Positions 1-7,170 of a stretch of DNA of 16,935 nucleotides are shown here, piece after piece. Within the stretch, counting starts at the first letter, position 1. Every line of letters starts with the position of its first letter. Source of the DNA: Ramicandelaber brevisporus (taxonomy: Eukaryota; Kickxellomycota; Ramicandelaberales; Ramicandelaberaceae); the NCBI GenBank assembly GCA_025201865.1, contig MU602980.1:11287-28221 (forward strand), in the 5' to 3' direction. Below the pieces are notes generated by a model. That model had not been told where the DNA came from, did not search any database, and saw only the letters and a list, made by a program, of their open reading frames with translations. The translations under genes were made by a program, and so were the position numbers.

Positions 1-1
1 T

Positions 2-241
2 CGCCGAAAGAAGTCACCAATTAATCTTGACTTTTTGGACGGCGTTACAAACCCTGCAGTTCGATCCGTGGACATTAACTTCACCATATATCGTTCGCCA
101 GTAAACTATGACGACGTTTTCAGAGCGATGCTCAAGTGTTTTGTGAGACTGGGAGTTTGCACCATTCAAACCGAAGACAAGAAGGCTTTGCCAGGTCTAC
201 ACGAGGAGTTCCCTAATGTTAGGTTCAAGCGTATCGAGTAA
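2..241 (+). CDS. 3' end of an unidentified protein gene (partial)
   Basis: An open reading frame enters from the left edge in the frame beginning at base 2 and ends at a TAA at 239-241, giving the last 79 residues of a protein. No in-frame ATG suggests a start inside the window: codon 35-37 is TTG, and the frame is open before it with Arg-Arg-Lys-Lys-Ser-Pro-Ile-Asn. The tail is a soluble-looking alpha/beta mix with the segment VNYDDVFRAMLKCFVRLGV and a basic end (RFKRIE). It has no membrane span or recognisable catalytic motif. Codon use and residue balance look like real coding sequence. I do not recognise the family. The gene converges on the minus-strand orphan that ends at 591. Confidence 0.65.
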   Translation, partial: RRKKSPINLDFLDGVTNPAVRSVDINFTIYRSPVNYDDVFRAMLKCFVRLGVCTIQTEDKKALPGLHEEFPNVRFKRIE

Positions 242-590
242 TTATGTCTCTTCTGCTTTGTTGTTTAAAGTAGTAAATCAATCACAATCACATTAGGTTT
301 CCCAGATCAGCTCAATGTTTTGAAAGCTATGCTGTCCACGATTACGAGCAATGAAACTCGCAGTTGATCGGATTTGAAATGCCCTCGGTTCAATTTAGAC
401 TAATCATCTCAATGTTAGGTGTTCTTGAACTATTTACATCGACAGTAGCTCACACTATCACATAAAAACATAACTTAAAAGGCACAGATTACAAACTGAG
501 AGGGATAGAGAGGAACATATAAGAAAGAAACAGATGGTGTGTAATGTGTAATGTAGAACAGAGTAGAACAGAGTAGAAAAGAGTAGAAAG
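242..590. other. Intergenic 3'-3' region
   Basis: This AT-rich spacer lies between the stop of the left-edge gene and the stop of the minus-strand orphan, so it should hold both 3' UTRs. I see no RNA gene or coding frame with support. Apart from the 10-bp tandem repeat at its right end, nothing stands out. Confidence 0.6.
551..590. repeat. Four copies of a 10-bp tandem repeat in a 3' UTR
   Basis: Four 10-base units (ATGTAGAACA, GAGTAGAACA, GAGTAGAAAA, GAGTAGAAAG) lie end to end directly beside the stop codon of the 939-residue minus-strand gene. On the transcript strand they read as a pyrimidine-rich CTACTC repeat at the start of its 3' UTR. No function can be assigned. Confidence 0.8.
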
Positions 591-3410
591 TTATAGTTGC
601 TGGAACGCATAGTGAAGAGTGGCACAGAAGCGCATCGCCATTGCCACACGCAGCTTGACGAGATTTGCCTCACTCTCCCAGTGTTCGGGCAATCTGGCTG
701 GATCAATCTCGTGCCATCCTCCGCCACGGCAAAAGATACCGCTGTTGCCGATTGCAGCGGCGAGTGCCTTGAGATCCTCGACTGCTTCTCTCGGACTCGG
801 AGCCATTGCCACGTCGCCAGCAAAGTCGTGCGACTCGAACATGATCGCGTATCGACGGACATTGAAGTAGAACTGCGCATCCTGTCCACGGCCAACATAT
901 ACGTGCCTATGATCACGCATCGACTCATACACACCGCTTGCAACGCTATCAGCACACACCGATGCCAGCAGATTGGACCATCGGAGCGAATACACAGCAG
1001 GATTGCGGAGACGCTGGCGGACTTGAATGGAAAGGCGGAGAATCAGCATGAAGAATGGAGTCTGATGTGGCTCAATGAACGGAGAGGTGAGGTCACCCCA
1101 AATATCCGGTCGGAACTCCAACACCATTTTACAAAGACTGCGGTCTGACAGCAGAGTGTCGCTGTGATACATGAGCATGTGTTGGAAGAGATTAGATACA
1201 TTTGCAGGCACTCTTGGAGTGGATCCCAAGCGTTGATCAATTAGACTGGCTTGGATAAACAACGAGTGGTCAAGCACATCAGTTCTAACAATAATATTAT
1301 TATTGTCATCATTATTGTCATCGTCCATATCCATATCTTCGTCTTCATCTTCATCGTCCAGATCCATTGCAAACTGGTTGATGCTGTAGGCATGCATAAT
1401 CCTGTCCATCTCGGCATTTACATCCATCTGTCCATTGTCATCGTCAGCGATCATGTCAACATCGTTACCACCACCAGTTCCGTACTGCTCAAGAACTTGT
1501 TGAGTGTATTCACGAATCCGCTCCTCCACTCTTCGATTGTTCACTGGTGGAAGATGCGGTATCTCTGTAGGTGGATGTTGGTGATGATACTCACGTGTCA
1601 ATGCTTCACCCAGCTGATCCAGTGACTCGAGTAATCTGCGTGTATTCATTCTGGCTTCCATGCTGATGTCACGTCTGGTCTCCAATATGTGGTTGATGGC
1701 TGTGATAATGTTATCTGAGAGAGCTGATGAGAGTCCACATTTAAGGATACTGCTGGTACCATGCTGGCTAGTTACAGCTTCAATATCCAAATCCATTGAA
1801 GCACCATCAATTGGCTCAAGTGATATGTTGTGAATATTGCTGTCCAGGAATTCATACACAACTTCTTTGGTATCAGATGCGATGTCTGGATCGCAGATGG
1901 CGTTGATGGCGTGTGGTACCAACTGCACTGGCACTGGTACTTCGTAGTCATTGTGATACTTAGCGAATCCATAAATGCAGTGGTGGACATCGCTAATGTG
2001 CTCCTTCTTGGAGACAAACTCACTAATTTCTTTTGTATAATCGCGCTGTGGATTGGCGAGTAGCTGAGCAGATTTGCGCAATATGAGTTCATAATTGTCA
2101 ACACCAGGTACTTTAACAGACATCCACATTTTGTACACAGTGTTATTGTCTTTGAACTTGCCAGTTGGTACTACAAATGGAACTGCATCGGATTCGAGAA
2201 TGCTCTGGAGACGATTCAACAGAGTGTACTTGTCAAAACGAGTTGATGTCATAATCAATTTAACAAGATCGCCAATGACTCTAAGTTTAGCTTCCATGAT
2301 ATTGTAGCGATTCCAAAAAGTAATATCTCTTTCGAGTTCCATAAAGACCTGTTCGAGTAAATCAGATGCATAGTTAAAGTTGATCTTGGCTAAATCCACA
2401 TAAAAGGAGAGTATAGCTGGTATCTCTGCAGATCGTGGTAGAAGCTGTCCAATGAACTCACGGAGCTGTTGAAGATGAATGGTACGATTGCTGCTGTTGT
2501 CATTGAAGTACTTTTGACGGCTAACCCAAAACAGACACTCTCCAATGCGCACAGTGTGGTTCGCATCTTGCTGGAAATCGTTCGACAATGCAGCTGTTAC
2601 CCACTGGAGGACTATATCGCATTGCTTTGGTGAGAATAATTGACTGAATTGACCCAAACCAGATAGCATGTACACAACAACAAGAACATGATCACTGTTA
2701 GAAATTGAGAGCGACGACAATGAGGAGAAGAGATGGTCAGGTGCTTGACCAGGGAAGTAATGGAAAATTGCTGGAATGATGTCACATCCAAAAATGACTT
2801 TAAGATTGTGTTGGTCAGATTGGCCAATAGTAAACATAAGAGTAATAAATTCTAGAAGAGTGTTAATAATTGTGACTGTGGAGATAGCGAGCAGATGAGT
2901 AAATGCAATGAGAGAAAATCTGTGAAAGTGTGTCAAAGTGCGATCTGCATAATGTTCGCTGCAGTTTGGAGAGTTAGCAACTTTGCGAAGAGAAGGAAGG
3001 ATTATGTCAAGAATGTGATTCAGTGTGGAGACAAAAGAAGTATCTGTAGGACCATATTTCTTGTAATGAGCAATGTACTGTGACAACGATTTGAGGTGAG
3101 TTTCAATATTCTGAGTGGTAAAAGCTGTAACATCAAAGAGTGTTTTAACACTCTCATGTGAGACAGGTGGTGGAAGTGGGTTACTGGATTTGGGTGAAAG
3201 AGAGCGGGAAGTTGGATCAGGTTGTGGCTGCACGAGAGAGGCAGAGGTATAAATACGCGGAGCAGGAGTAAAAGTGTGAGCATGGTCAAGGGTAGTAATG
3301 GCAATGGTAGAAGTGATGATAGTACAAGTGTCAGTGATGGCAGATGATATACCAGGACTTGGTGTCCCAGCTACCATTTCGATGTCGATGTCAGGATCGA
3401 AGTCGGACAT
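591..3410 (-). CDS. Unrecognised 939-residue helical protein with an acidic run
   Basis: This is one uninterrupted 939-codon frame starting at the ATG at 3408-3410 (MSDFDPDIDIEMVAG) and ending at TAA 591-593. The first about 85 residues are rich in Ser, Thr and Pro and look disordered. Residues about 85-590 are Leu/Ile-rich and helical, in the manner of an alpha-solenoid (HEAT/ARM-like) protein. A hydrophobic stretch near residues 160-195 could be a packed repeat or a membrane helix. An Asp/Glu/Asn run lies at about 680-706. The C-terminal 200 residues form a second ordered region containing RGQDAQFYFNVRRYAIMF and a final GGGWHEIDPARLPEHW segment. No catalytic motif or known domain is visible and I do not recognise the family. 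A scaffold role is only an inference from the solenoid look. The chosen ATG is the first in the frame, but a later start within the disordered region cannot be excluded. Confidence 0.8.
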   Translation of the reverse strand: MSDFDPDIDIEMVAGTPSPGISSAITDTCTIITSTIAITTLDHAHTFTPAPRIYTSASLVQPQPDPTSRSLSPKSSNPLPPPVSHESVKTLFDVTAFTTQNIETHLKSLSQYIAHYKKYGPTDTSFVSTLNHILDIILPSLRKVANSPNCSEHYADRTLTHFHRFSLIAFTHLLAISTVTIINTLLEFITLMFTIGQSDQHNLKVIFGCDIIPAIFHYFPGQAPDHLFSSLSSLSISNSDHVLVVVYMLSGLGQFSQLFSPKQCDIVLQWVTAALSNDFQQDANHTVRIGECLFWVSRQKYFNDNSSNRTIHLQQLREFIGQLLPRSAEIPAILSFYVDLAKINFNYASDLLEQVFMELERDITFWNRYNIMEAKLRVIGDLVKLIMTSTRFDKYTLLNRLQSILESDAVPFVVPTGKFKDNNTVYKMWMSVKVPGVDNYELILRKSAQLLANPQRDYTKEISEFVSKKEHISDVHHCIYGFAKYHNDYEVPVPVQLVPHAINAICDPDIASDTKEVVYEFLDSNIHNISLEPIDGASMDLDIEAVTSQHGTSSILKCGLSSALSDNIITAINHILETRRDISMEARMNTRRLLESLDQLGEALTREYHHQHPPTEIPHLPPVNNRRVEERIREYTQQVLEQYGTGGGNDVDMIADDDNGQMDVNAEMDRIMHAYSINQFAMDLDDEDEDEDMDMDDDNNDDNNNIIVRTDVLDHSLFIQASLIDQRLGSTPRVPANVSNLFQHMLMYHSDTLLSDRSLCKMVLEFRPDIWGDLTSPFIEPHQTPFFMLILRLSIQVRQRLRNPAVYSLRWSNLLASVCADSVASGVYESMRDHRHVYVGRGQDAQFYFNVRRYAIMFESHDFAGDVAMAPSPREAVEDLKALAAAIGNSGIFCRGGGWHEIDPARLPEHWESEANLVKLRVAMAMRFCATLHYAFQQL

Positions 3411-3721
3411 GTGTGGATATGGCGAAGGGAAAATCTTGTGGATGGAGAATGAAAGTGTGAAGAAGGGGGCGAAAGTTGAAGAAGAGACGGGTATCTTATG
3501 CTGCTTCTGTTGGTGTTATCATGAAAAAATGACCTGCATCCGTCTCTATAGAGACACACACACACAAACACATGCACGCGTTGCAGTACAAACCCTGTGT
3601 TTGTAGGTCACCTCGTCTTGTTTTCTTGTGCTGGTCTATCATTCTCTTTCTTTCTTTCTCTTTCATTCATTCTTTCATGTACGCTAGAATCACCTCATTT
3701 GTTTGTTTTCATTTTTGTCAG

Positions 3722-3903
3722 CAAGATGGTGCGCACGCGCAGTGTTACAACGAACTTGCGCCTCAATTAACATACCATCCATCTCTGCTGGTGCTGTTGC
3801 TTTTCTATTTGTGCATGCAACGGATGTCAATCCTTGGAGATGGCCTGTTCAGTTCCCCACGCCGCTTCTATTGCAACTGAACGGCGTGCCAATGAACAAC
3901 TAG
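3722..3903 (+). other. Possible terminal exon of a small membrane or mitochondrial protein
   Basis: The frame ending at TAG 3901-3903 reads as about 60 residues: a basic segment (RWCARAVLQRTCAS), a hydrophobic stretch (SISAGAVAFLFVHA) and a Trp/Pro-rich tail (NPWRWPVQFPTPLLLQ). This resembles a targeting peptide followed by one membrane span. There is no in-frame ATG ahead of it before a stop at 3685. A pyrimidine tract ending in CAG at 3719-3721 could be a 3' splice site. A GTAGGT donor at 3603, after the ATG at 3572, would join in frame and give about 70 residues. Alternatively, the ATG at 3725 opens a different frame that stops after 14 codons. Family not recognised; splicing is inferred. 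Confidence 0.25.
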
Positions 3904-3911
3904 TCTGCATT

Positions 3912-3931
3912 GTTTTGTTTTGTTTTGTTTT
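3912..3931. repeat. GTTTT pentanucleotide microsatellite
   Basis: Four perfect GTTTT units lie in tandem, flanked by partial units (T before, GTTG after). This is a simple-sequence repeat in intergenic DNA. Confidence 0.9.
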
Positions 3932-4581
3932 GTTGCAAAAGAAGAGGAGCAGTGGCTGTCATTTCCGTATTCTTTGTGCAATTTCCAACAACAAAAAGCA
4001 ACAACAAAACAAGCCTCCTTTCGCGATTGACTCTTTCATACACTTGCACTTCACCATCACCACGTACGATGTCAACTGGGTCATTAAACGAGAGTCTCAT
4101 TTTAACATGTGGCTGTTTTTCAAAACACACATCCAAAGTGCACATTACTTTTTAGTAAAGCTGATGGTACAATCCAAAAGTGGATAGTTACAAATAGTGG
4201 CGCAATTGGAAATGAAGTTCTCATTCAATTCTTCTCTTTTTACTATCAATTATGACTAATATCACTTTCTCAACTACTATTAGTCCATTTCAATTTCATT
4301 CCCTATACAGCTCCTTCATTACCATGATCATCATCGTCATGTTTGTGGGAAGCACATTCACCTCCTTCGAAAAGCGAAATGTAAGGCGTCAGGAGTAAAA
4401 ACATCAACACTAGCAACACGAGAGTAGCAAAACGAGAGCAACGCACACGCCAACCAGAGTCCAGATCTCGGTCTCTTTCTGAAACACTAGCAAAAGAAAC
4501 ACACCTAGATTACCAAAACAAACGACGCGATCGACACGAAGAACAGAACACCAGCGATCTAATCTCAGCCTATAAACTGAA

Positions 4582-4707
4582 ATGGGAATTATATGGTTTC
4601 CAGATGGAACATATATTCAAGACAATTCAATCAGAGAAAATAGATTCCTCACAAACTCTGGTGCGCAAGCGACGAAAGACTATTGGACCTACGGTTATAA
4701 TTACTAG
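4582..4707 (+). CDS. Small-protein paralogue 1 (41 residues)
   Basis: This is a 41-codon frame from ATG 4582 to TAG 4705-4707, the most divergent of three related small ORFs. Its C-terminal half (residues 26-41: SGAQATKDYWTYGYNY) matches copies 2 and 3. Its N-terminal half keeps only spaced identities: Phe6, Gly9, Tyr11, Asp14, Arg21 and Thr24. It is one codon shorter than the others and begins MGIIWFPDG instead of MSYSFGFGNG. It has no cysteine, signal peptide or membrane span, so a soluble intracellular protein is likely. Synonymous differences from copy 2 in the Thr, Gly and Tyr codons of the tail support this frame. Another plus frame is also open through this copy, so the call is less certain than for copies 2 and 3. 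A TATAAA string sits only about 10 bases upstream. Function unknown. Confidence 0.55.
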   Translation: MGIIWFPDGTYIQDNSIRENRFLTNSGAQATKDYWTYGYNY

Positions 4708-4824
4708 TTTGACCACCCATACCACAGCCATTATTGCTACACTTTAGACTACTACCTTGTTATTAGTTCTAATTACCAACTTTTACTTTTTAATTGAAAT
4801 GAACTCTAATATCGATTGCTAATT

Positions 4825-4839
4825 TGCAAATGCATCTGC
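4825..4839. promoter_or_regulatory. Conserved near-palindrome upstream of small gene 2
   Basis: TGCAAATGCATCTGC is the counterpart, with one mismatch, of the perfect palindrome upstream of copy 3. It lies about 260 bases before the ATG. Conservation plus symmetry suggests a site for a dimeric DNA-binding protein; this is inference. Confidence 0.4.
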
Positions 4840-5008
4840 GAGTGAAAATGTAATTGCAAAAGAGAGGTAACTACAGTGACAATCAAAATGACGAGCGTTG
4901 TATGTAGTGTGGCGGTCGGTTCTTTTATGAGCTGCATTCATCTTGCTCGCATGCGCACTTTCAGAATGTCGGATATCGCTTCCACCTACAACAACCTACT
5001 ATCTTCAA

Positions 5009-5015
5009 CTTTATA
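5009..5015 (+). promoter_or_regulatory. TATA-like box of small gene 2
   Basis: CTTTATA lies 76 bases before the ATG at 5085. The same heptamer, preceded by the same TTCAA, occurs 75 bases before the ATG of copy 3. The equal spacing makes a core-promoter role plausible. Confidence 0.4.
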
Positions 5016-5084
5016 CAACGGTACTTTACCCCCAAGCAAAGCTCTGACTGCTTGTATTTGAACTAACCAGTTTATTTGCCAGTA

Positions 5085-5213
5085 ATGAGTTATTCTTTTG
5101 GATTTGGAAACGGAGTCTATTTAACGGATCGCGGCCTTGATCGAAGCCGAGATTACACATACTCTGGTGCGCAAGCGACGAAAGACTATTGGACTCACGG
5201 CTACACTGGTTGA
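5085..5213 (+). CDS. Small-protein paralogue 2 (42 residues)
   Basis: This is a 42-codon frame from ATG 5085 to TGA 5211-5213. The protein is rich in Gly, Tyr, Ser, Thr and Asp, has no Cys and no hydrophobic segment, and divides into MSYSFGFGNGVYL, a polar Asp/Arg linker (LDRSRDYT) and SGAQATKDYWTHGYTG. Compared with copy 3, all four differences in the first 12 codons are synonymous (Ser, Ser, Asn, Tyr). There is no indel in the 42 codons, whereas the upstream DNA shows several. That is the pattern of a translated, constrained ORF. It lies 477 bases upstream of copy 3 in the same orientation, with a TATA-like CTTTATA 76 bases before the ATG. Role unknown; an intracellular, partly disordered peptide is the most that can be inferred. 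Confidence 0.7.
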   Translation: MSYSFGFGNGVYLTDRGLDRSRDYTYSGAQATKDYWTHGYTG

Positions 5214-5323
5214 GCAAGATAGTAATACCTTCATTCTTGCCACACTCTAGAATAACTCTTTCTGATTCTGCTTACCAACATTTGACCCTTTTTAATCACA
5301 ACGTACAGCATCGAGTAGTGTTT

Positions 5324-5339
5324 TGCAAATGCATTTGCA
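5324..5339. promoter_or_regulatory. Perfect 16-bp palindrome upstream of small gene 3
   Basis: TGCAAATGCATTTGCA is its own reverse complement. It sits about 240 bases before the ATG at 5562 and has a one-mismatch counterpart at the equivalent place before copy 2. It is a likely binding site for a dimeric regulator, by inference. Confidence 0.45.
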
Positions 5340-5486
5340 GAATAGAGGCGGCTACACTGACAACCAATGCTCAAAACATTGTATGCAGTGTGGCGGTCAT
5401 TTTTCATGAGCTGCGTCAATCCTGCTCGCATGCACACTTTCAGAATGTCGGATGTTGCTTCACCTACAACAACCTATTCTTTTCAA

Positions 5487-5493
5487 CTTTATA
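5487..5493 (+). promoter_or_regulatory. TATA-like box of small gene 3
   Basis: CTTTATA lies 75 bases before the ATG at 5562, matching copy 2 in sequence, preceding bases and spacing. Confidence 0.4.
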
Positions 5494-5561
5494 TTGCAAC
5501 ACTTTACCCAAAGCGAAACTCTGTACACTTGTATCTGAACTTGTCACCTTGTTTGTTATCA

Positions 5562-5690
5562 ATGAGCTATTCCTTTGGATTTGGAAATGGAGTCTACATA
5601 GTGGATCTCAGCAGCAACAGAAGCCGAGAATATACAGAATCTGGTGCAAAAGCGACAGAAGATCGTTGGACTTACGGCTACAATTACTGA
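5562..5690 (+). CDS. Small-protein paralogue 3 (42 residues)
   Basis: This is a 42-codon frame from ATG 5562 to TGA 5688-5690. It begins MSYSFGFGNGVYIVD, as copy 2 does, and ends SGAKATEDRWTYGYNY, as copy 1 does. Invariant residues in all three copies are Phe7, Gly10, Tyr12, Asp15, Arg22, Thr25, Ser27-Gly28-Ala29, Ala31-Thr32, Asp34, Trp36-Thr37 and Gly39-Tyr40. The frame stays open upstream to 5367, which would give a 107-residue form. That extension is not conserved in copy 2, which has a one-base indel and an in-frame TGA there, so the ATG at 5562 is preferred. Function unknown. Confidence 0.7.
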   Translation: MSYSFGFGNGVYIVDLSSNRSREYTESGAKATEDRWTYGYNY

Positions 5691-6199
5691 CTTTACCATT
5701 ACCACTACCATTTCCACATCACTCTATACCTCTTTTTGATTCAATTAGACTTTTCAAATATGTTTTCTCATTCAAGTGAATGTATTACATTGATGTTGCG
5801 TGCCACAGATAGGTTGATATCTTTACAAACACGTATCAGAACCAAATCTAACAACACAGAAAGAAGATGGAGTTGCTATTGTCTTTTCCTGAGTCTTGAA
5901 CAAATCCACAGAGTGAATCCATGCATGACACATTCAGTTATATCTATTCGATATATGGTGTGAGCAAGTGTACTCATGTTAGCTTCAATTTTTTTTTTGC
6001 TCAGGAGATGACATCCTGGTTTCGAATGCCCGCAATAATTCTTGTATATCGCTCCTTGCTTTTAATTCCGCTATATTGGCAGTTGACAGATCAGGAGAGT
6101 AGGTTGGTTGTAGATCAGTCAATCTGTACACTGGAGGGTTTGCTTTCAGTCTGAACTTCTCTTCCACAACCTCCCTTTATCCTTGAAAGTGCATCAACG
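5691..6199. other. Intergenic region before the dehydrogenase gene
   Basis: This contains the 3' flank of small gene 3 and the promoter of the dehydrogenase. A run of ten T followed by GCTCAG ends at 6004 and looks like a plus-strand splice acceptor. The minus strand is open from 6176 to 5985 with balanced, coding-like residues but no ATG near its start. No complete gene is supported. Confidence 0.5.
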
Positions 6200-7123
6200 A
6201 TGACGGACGTCAAACCAGTGCCGGACTGGGTAAAGCACGCGCCGCGCCTCGACAATAAGCTAGCCATTGTGACAGGTGCAAGTGCTGGTATTGGATTCCA
6301 CGCTGCCAAGTTTCTTGCTGAGCGCGGTGCGGTGGTTGTTCTGGCATGCCGGAATGAATCCAAGACCACCGATGCCATTGACCAGATCCTCGCTGAATGC
6401 CCTAGTATCAAGCGTGAGCAACTGGTCTATATGAACATTGACATGGCCGATTTTACCAGCATTCGCAGCTTTGTCAAATCGTTCCTGGACTCTGACTTGT
6501 ATAAAGCTCGCGCTGCAGCAGGTGAAGAGGGTCTGGATTTACTCGTTAACAATGCTGGCTCTAATCTTCAGCCAAGCACTACAGTCGATGGAGTTGATAC
6601 AATGACTGCCATCAACTACTATGGTCCCTTCCTGTTAACTCATCTACTTCTGCCAACTCTGACTAAATGCACAACAGGCGCTCGCATTGTCAATGTTGCC
6701 AGTCTCGTTCATTTCCGTGCCAAAACCTTCAACCTGGCCGATATGCACGCTCATTTCACGTATGGCGAGACAAAAGCATTCATGGTTTCGTACACTCGCG
6801 AGTTGGCCAAGCAGCTTGCCAGCAACCAAACTACTAGTCACGTGACAGCGTTCAGTTTGCATCCAGGGTTCATTGCCACTGATATTTTGAACGAGTCGCG
6901 CTGGTATGTGCGCCTGGCAGCGAGACTGATTGGTATCACAGCGGAGGACGGTGCGAGAACGACGTTCTATTTGGCAACAGAGCCTGGCATCGAAAAGGAC
7001 AGTGGACTGTATTTTAGTTCGTGTTATCAATCAACAATAAGAGGTGCGGCAGCGGATGCGACAAACGATGAACCGCTGTGGGCAGCAACAACTGAATTGC
7101 TTAAGGATCATCTTCAGCTCTAA
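6200..7123 (+). CDS. Short-chain dehydrogenase/reductase (RDH/WWOX-like)
   Basis: This is a 307-residue NAD(P)-dependent oxidoreductase of the classical SDR superfamily. The Rossmann dinucleotide motif TGASAGIG is at residues 25-32, followed by an Arg (RNESK, 51-55) where NADP-preferring members often carry a basic residue. The structural NNAG motif is at 117-120 and a helix Asn at 139. The catalytic Ser168 lies in NVAS, and the YxxxK pair is Tyr188/Lys192 (YGETK). The HPG loop is at 221-223, followed by ATD. The overall pattern (ACRN, NYYGPFLLTHLL, YGETKAFM) is that of the retinol dehydrogenase/WWOX-like branch that acts on lipid or xenobiotic carbonyls; the real substrate cannot be read. 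Length is normal and the catalytic set is complete. There is no signal peptide. The chosen ATG gives the usual short lead before the first beta strand. The stop is only 47 bases from the UTP25 stop. Confidence 0.93.
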   Translation: MTDVKPVPDWVKHAPRLDNKLAIVTGASAGIGFHAAKFLAERGAVVVLACRNESKTTDAIDQILAECPSIKREQLVYMNIDMADFTSIRSFVKSFLDSDLYKARAAAGEEGLDLLVNNAGSNLQPSTTVDGVDTMTAINYYGPFLLTHLLLPTLTKCTTGARIVNVASLVHFRAKTFNLADMHAHFTYGETKAFMVSYTRELAKQLASNQTTSHVTAFSLHPGFIATDILNESRWYVRLAARLIGITAEDGARTTFYLATEPGIEKDSGLYFSSCYQSTIRGAAADATNDEPLWAATTELLKDHLQL

Positions 7124-7170
7124 TTTAATGCATTAATTTAACGTAATTTTAAAACCAAAAGATATAATGT

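Larger units (their letters stand above)
3411..4581. other. Long gene-poor region with microsatellites
   Basis: This stretch holds the upstream region of the minus-strand orphan, a CA-rich microsatellite near 3555-3575, CTTT/CATT-type pyrimidine repeats near 3640-3675 and a GTTTT pentamer repeat near 3912-3931. Bases 3722-3903 carry a coding-like frame without its own ATG (see findings). Bases 4385-4747 are open in one plus frame that overlaps the first small ORF, again without an early ATG. Several acceptor-like pyrimidine-CAG strings occur, for example ending at 3721 and 4310. No complete gene can be asserted. Confidence 0.5.
4820..5690 (+). repeat. Tandem duplication of a promoter-plus-small-ORF unit
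   Basis: Bases about 4820-5213 and about 5319-5690 are similar over nearly their whole length (about four in five bases by eye). Anchors include the palindrome at their left ends, a shared ATTGCAAA/GCAAAT context, GTGTGGCGGTC, CTCGCATG, ACTTTCAGAATGTCGGAT and ACCTACAACAACCTA. The ORF starts are 477 bases apart. Traces of similarity continue downstream of the stops (CTTTAG or CTCTAG, then ACCAAC), so copy 1 may be an older member of the same array with its 5' region replaced. Confidence 0.75.

Noticed and set aside
1251-1625. Ile/Val-rich plus-strand ORF
   Set aside because: It is the antisense shadow of the Asp/Asn run in the 939-residue gene.
5367-5561. In-frame extension that would make small protein 3 107 residues long
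   Set aside because: The homologous DNA before copy 2 has a one-base indel and a stop, so the extension is not conserved while the 42-codon ORF is.
5189-5779. 196-codon plus-strand ORF crossing small genes 2 and 3
   Set aside because: It runs in the wrong frame through both small ORFs and across spacer DNA. Third-position differences fit the small-ORF frame instead.
6838-6847. GTCACGTGAC palindrome (E-box type) as an SREBP target
   Set aside because: It falls inside dehydrogenase coding sequence. A single hexamer-class match there is not evidence of a regulatory site.
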